Below are positions 15,701 to 16,720 of a stretch of DNA of 16,720 bases, in pieces. Numbering within the stretch: position 1 is the first letter of the stretch; each line of letters starts with the position of its first letter. A model generated the notes under the pieces. That model had not been told where the DNA came from. It saw nothing but the letters and a program-made list of their open reading frames with translations, and searched no databases. Origin of the DNA: UMGS1975 sp959600905 (lineage in GTDB: Bacteria > Bacillota > Clostridia > Christensenellales > QAND01); contig CAUGNO010000018.1 of NCBI GenBank assembly GCA_959600905.1, forward strand, positions 1-16,720. The letters run 5' to 3'. The translations under genes and the position numbers were made by a program.

Positions 15701-16720
15701 TGGTAAAGGACACCGTATTGCCGTCCATCCAGACAGAAAATATTTCACTTAAGGGAGACCAACAGACCATTGCCAGCGAAGAATTTGAAGTGCAGGTGAC
15801 GGGGGTGACGGATGAAGGCTCTGGCGTGCTGGGTGTTGTGTTTGAAGTATGGAGCAAAGACCGGGGACGGGATACCGCCATGCTATATGAAGGAACCTTT
15901 GAGAAGGAGGGCGTTTGGTCCTGCAAGGTAAATATTGCCGATCATGGCAATCAAAAGGGAGATTATGTAGTTGTAGCATATGCATCGGACTGTATGCTGA
16001 ATATTTCGAATACTGACGAAAAGGTCTTTGCAACGGACTTTGACACGGTAGGGCCTGTAATCGAAGAGATGACGGCAACGCCGAAGGAGACGGAAAGCGA
16101 GTTTACGGTAAGCGCGAAAGCGACGGATGCAAAGAGCGGCGTATACAATATGGCGTTTGAGGTATGGTGTGAAGAAGGCGGCCAGGACGATGTGCAGTGG
16201 TACAGTGGAAAAGAGATGGGAGACGGAGTATACAGCGCAACGATAAACGCCGCGAACCACAAGAACCAAAAAGGGACGTATATCATCAACGTACACTCCT
16301 ACGACAAAGCGATGAACCTGACAAGCCAGAGGCTGGGGACGGTAAAGGTGACGGGCGACGTTACGCCGCCGCAGCTAAGCGCGGACAACATAACGCTGAA
16401 AGGTGGGCAGAGCACTATCGCTTCGACAAAGTTTGAAGTACAGATCACAGGCGTAACGGATACCGGGACGGGCGTACGGAACGTGGCGTTTGAGGTATGG
16501 TGCGAAGACGGCGGGCAAGACGATGTGCAATGGTACAGCGCCAAAGACCAGGGGAACGGTACATGGGCATGCGAAGTGGATATGGCGAACCACAAGAACC
16601 AGAAAGGGAACTATGTGGTAAAAGCGCATGCGTACGACAAGGCGATGAACCTGGGGAGTACGGCGGAAAAGGTCTTTGCAACGGACTTTGACACGGTAGG
16701 GCCTGTAATCGAAGAGATGA
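12778..16720 (+). CDS. Secreted SpoIID/LytB-domain protein with SH3-like insertion and long GBS_Bsp-like repeat array, partial (3' end outside window)
   Basis: At least 1314 residues, open to the window edge. A signal peptide (basic MKRLKP, hydrophobic core, AMA|AA near 28-33) sends it out of the cell. A beta-rich region (33-140) leads to the first half of a SpoIID domain (about 142-275) with EQYLYGV (154-160), candidate catalytic Glu164 and EALKAQAVAARGYA. A bacterial SH3-like segment (about 302-359, starting NKGCTNVRVRS) interrupts it. The second half ends with RYGHGVGMSQRGAQ (497-510). From about 546 onward come seven complete repeats and part of an eighth, each centred on FEVW...GG.DD. 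and ending HAYDxAxNL, like the GBS_Bsp-like repeats of streptococcal wall proteins. SpoIID is a lytic transglycosylase acting on denuded glycan, so this is probably a wall-remodelling or wall-bound surface protein. Start chosen from the signal peptide and an AAAGGA site. No membrane or sortase anchor is seen in the window. Confidence 0.9.
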   Translation, partial: MKRLKPALMSVCMLAAMLLAVFMPAGAAMAAADYSFIRVLLSTPHSTADIDITVNGSYTIKEKPDYKVINGKYTVKLSGATVQLVKDGVTTSIGTKCTFVPANYTSTSNTISLKNSRYGTCKYLGDVFFYKNRYRVDKNTVVDKLHVVNRVPMEQYLYGVIGYEIGSGSHIEALKAQAVAARGYAINQLAPGEPNYEVGDTSSYQVYHGYDGNARVIQAVDATRGQVVSYNGKVCNTFFGASNGGQTELPGNAFGGGSSKNAQYPYLVQKDDPYDLANTASREQMFLIPKQIDSVTGDVVVVNKGCTNVRVRSATNTSDNTNILAEVDGGASFPYVGETGDWYIILYNGKNAYISKQFTAKQNNGGSGNFPYSYASSQLNALQKAVYNALGSSNVSSQNNIQLVSVQSIKNGTEQWPGTGSRCYATATAVVNVRYLNNSGSVITKDGVKCTLTLLEKSKGKYVYEGHAFFNEELRMRGVEEVKSGGQVTGWNLVARRYGHGVGMSQRGAQQRARDGQSYQEILAFYYDKTQLITVNTGAGAVVDNDPPHLDISKFKIEGGEPVYTKKFKMSISDVSDDVSGVYNVAFEVWSNAGGQDDVHWYSADLDTNGVWSCQVDLANHNNQLGTYSVRVHSYDNAMNLASTAIKEFTVDIDEQGPVFDAMNITPNPAQSIFTVSAGVTDAKSGVNNVAFEVWCEEGGQDDVRWYGVDNVVQQNGIYTCEINIADHGYQTGNYIVNVHAYDKVGNLAGRQLGTVTVSRDETPPTIQTETLSLTNGKQTIDSTQFGVQISGVTDSGSGVKLVEFEVWCADGGKDDAKKYAAVEKDGIWSCEVDMANHKNQKGDYVVKAYAYDKAGNVSETKEKTFISSFDTVGPVIDQMNVSPNPAAGLFTASARVTDAKSGVRNVAFEVWCEEGGQDDVRWYGAGYVSQQGDIYTCDVNALIHDLQLGTYIINVHAYDNEMNLTSQRLGTVEVVKDTVLPSIQTENISLKGDQQTIASEEFEVQVTGVTDEGSGVLGVVFEVWSKDRGRDTAMLYEGTFEKEGVWSCKVNIADHGNQKGDYVVVAYASDCMLNISNTDEKVFATDFDTVGPVIEEMTATPKETESEFTVSAKATDAKSGVYNMAFEVWCEEGGQDDVQWYSGKEMGDGVYSATINAANHKNQKGTYIINVHSYDKAMNLTSQRLGTVKVTGDVTPPQLSADNITLKGGQSTIASTKFEVQITGVTDTGTGVRNVAFEVWCEDGGQDDVQWYSAKDQGNGTWACEVDMANHKNQKGNYVVKAHAYDKAMNLGSTAEKVFATDFDTVGPVIEEM
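16018..16072 (+). repeat. Exact 55-bp direct repeat, copy 1
   Basis: From GAAAAGGTCTTTGCAACGGA onward, 55 bases are identical to 16666-16720, exactly 648 bases downstream. It spans the junction into an A-type unit (FDTVGPVIEEM). Confidence 0.95.
16666..16720 (+). repeat. Exact 55-bp direct repeat, copy 2 (reaches window end)
   Basis: Identical over 55 bases to 16018-16072. The identity runs to the last base of the window, so its true length is unknown. It marks the start of a further A-type unit. Confidence 0.95.

Larger units (their letters stand above)
14413..16720 (+). repeat. Tandem protein-coding repeat array, alternating A and B units
   Basis: Units begin near 14413, 14737, 15058, 15388, 15709, 16042, 16357 and 16690 (last one cut), each 105-111 codons. 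A divergent first unit is followed by A units (14737, 15388, 16042, 16690; DTVGPV...VTDAKSGV type) alternating with B units (15058, 15709, 16357; TPP/QTE...SL...TGVTD type). The A-B superunit has a period of 648-654 bases. Each unit carries FEVW, a GGxDD-like turn and HAYD-type ends. Confidence 0.9.

Noticed and set aside
14413..16720. CRISPR or non-coding satellite array
   Set aside because: The period is over 300 bases, the reading frame is kept throughout and differences preserve protein motifs, so this is a protein-coding domain repeat.

Overview
The window looks like chromosomal DNA from a member of the class Clostridia (Firmicutes). The best evidence is a SCIFF peptide (six cysteines in forty-five residues) followed by its radical SAM/SPASM maturase, a pair that is nearly universal in Clostridia and rare elsewhere. 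Strong AGGAGG-type ribosome sites, sigma-A promoters, T-rich intrinsic terminators, a VanZ-like protein, a DUF1653 protein and a SpoIID-domain wall protein fit the same group. Base composition is moderately GC-rich by eye. I cannot name the genus. No rRNA, tRNA, IS element, prophage or CRISPR array was seen.

Layout. 1-446 (-): 5' part of a class II fructose-bisphosphate aldolase gene, cut by the window edge. 735-2397 (+): two tandem paralogous alpha/beta-hydrolase esterases in one operon. 2452-3822 (-): a membrane-bound polyprenyl-phosphate sugar-phosphate transferase, the initiating enzyme type for exopolysaccharide or capsule, standing alone. 4091-7865 (+): an ABC ATPase and a 1022-residue FtsX/MacB-type permease with a long coiled-coil insertion, behind a promoter overlapped by a perfect 9-1-9 palindrome. 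7897-8118 (-): DUF1653 protein. 8227-9580 (+): metallo-beta-lactamase-fold hydrolase and VanZ-like membrane protein. 9597-10961 (-): MATE efflux protein. 11115-12624 (+): SCIFF precursor (scfA) and maturase (scfB). 12778 to the end (+): a very large secreted SpoIID/LytB-domain protein with an SH3-like insertion and a long array of about 107-residue GBS_Bsp-like repeats, running off the window.

Gene packing is tight. The three convergent junctions (near 2425, 7884 and 9595) each have a single symmetrical A-stem-T hairpin that can terminate both strands, and at two of them the minus-strand stop codon lies inside the hairpin. No gene-free stretch exceeds 300 bases; the longest (447-734) holds two divergent promoters.

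The most interesting points are: (1) the scfA-scfB ranthipeptide unit, whose precursor has a C-terminal tail beyond the usual SCIFF end and is separated from the maturase start by one base; (2) the SpoIID-repeat protein, whose promoter carries an exact reverse-strand match to the WalR consensus TGTWAH-N5-TGTWAH overlapping the -10, suggesting control by the cell-wall two-component system; (3) the alternating A/B superrepeat in that protein, with 55 bp of perfect identity between copies 648 bp apart, a sign of recent duplication or gene conversion; (4) the palindrome over the ABC-transporter promoter. I see no wholly unknown multi-gene system. The novelty is mainly in architecture and regulation.
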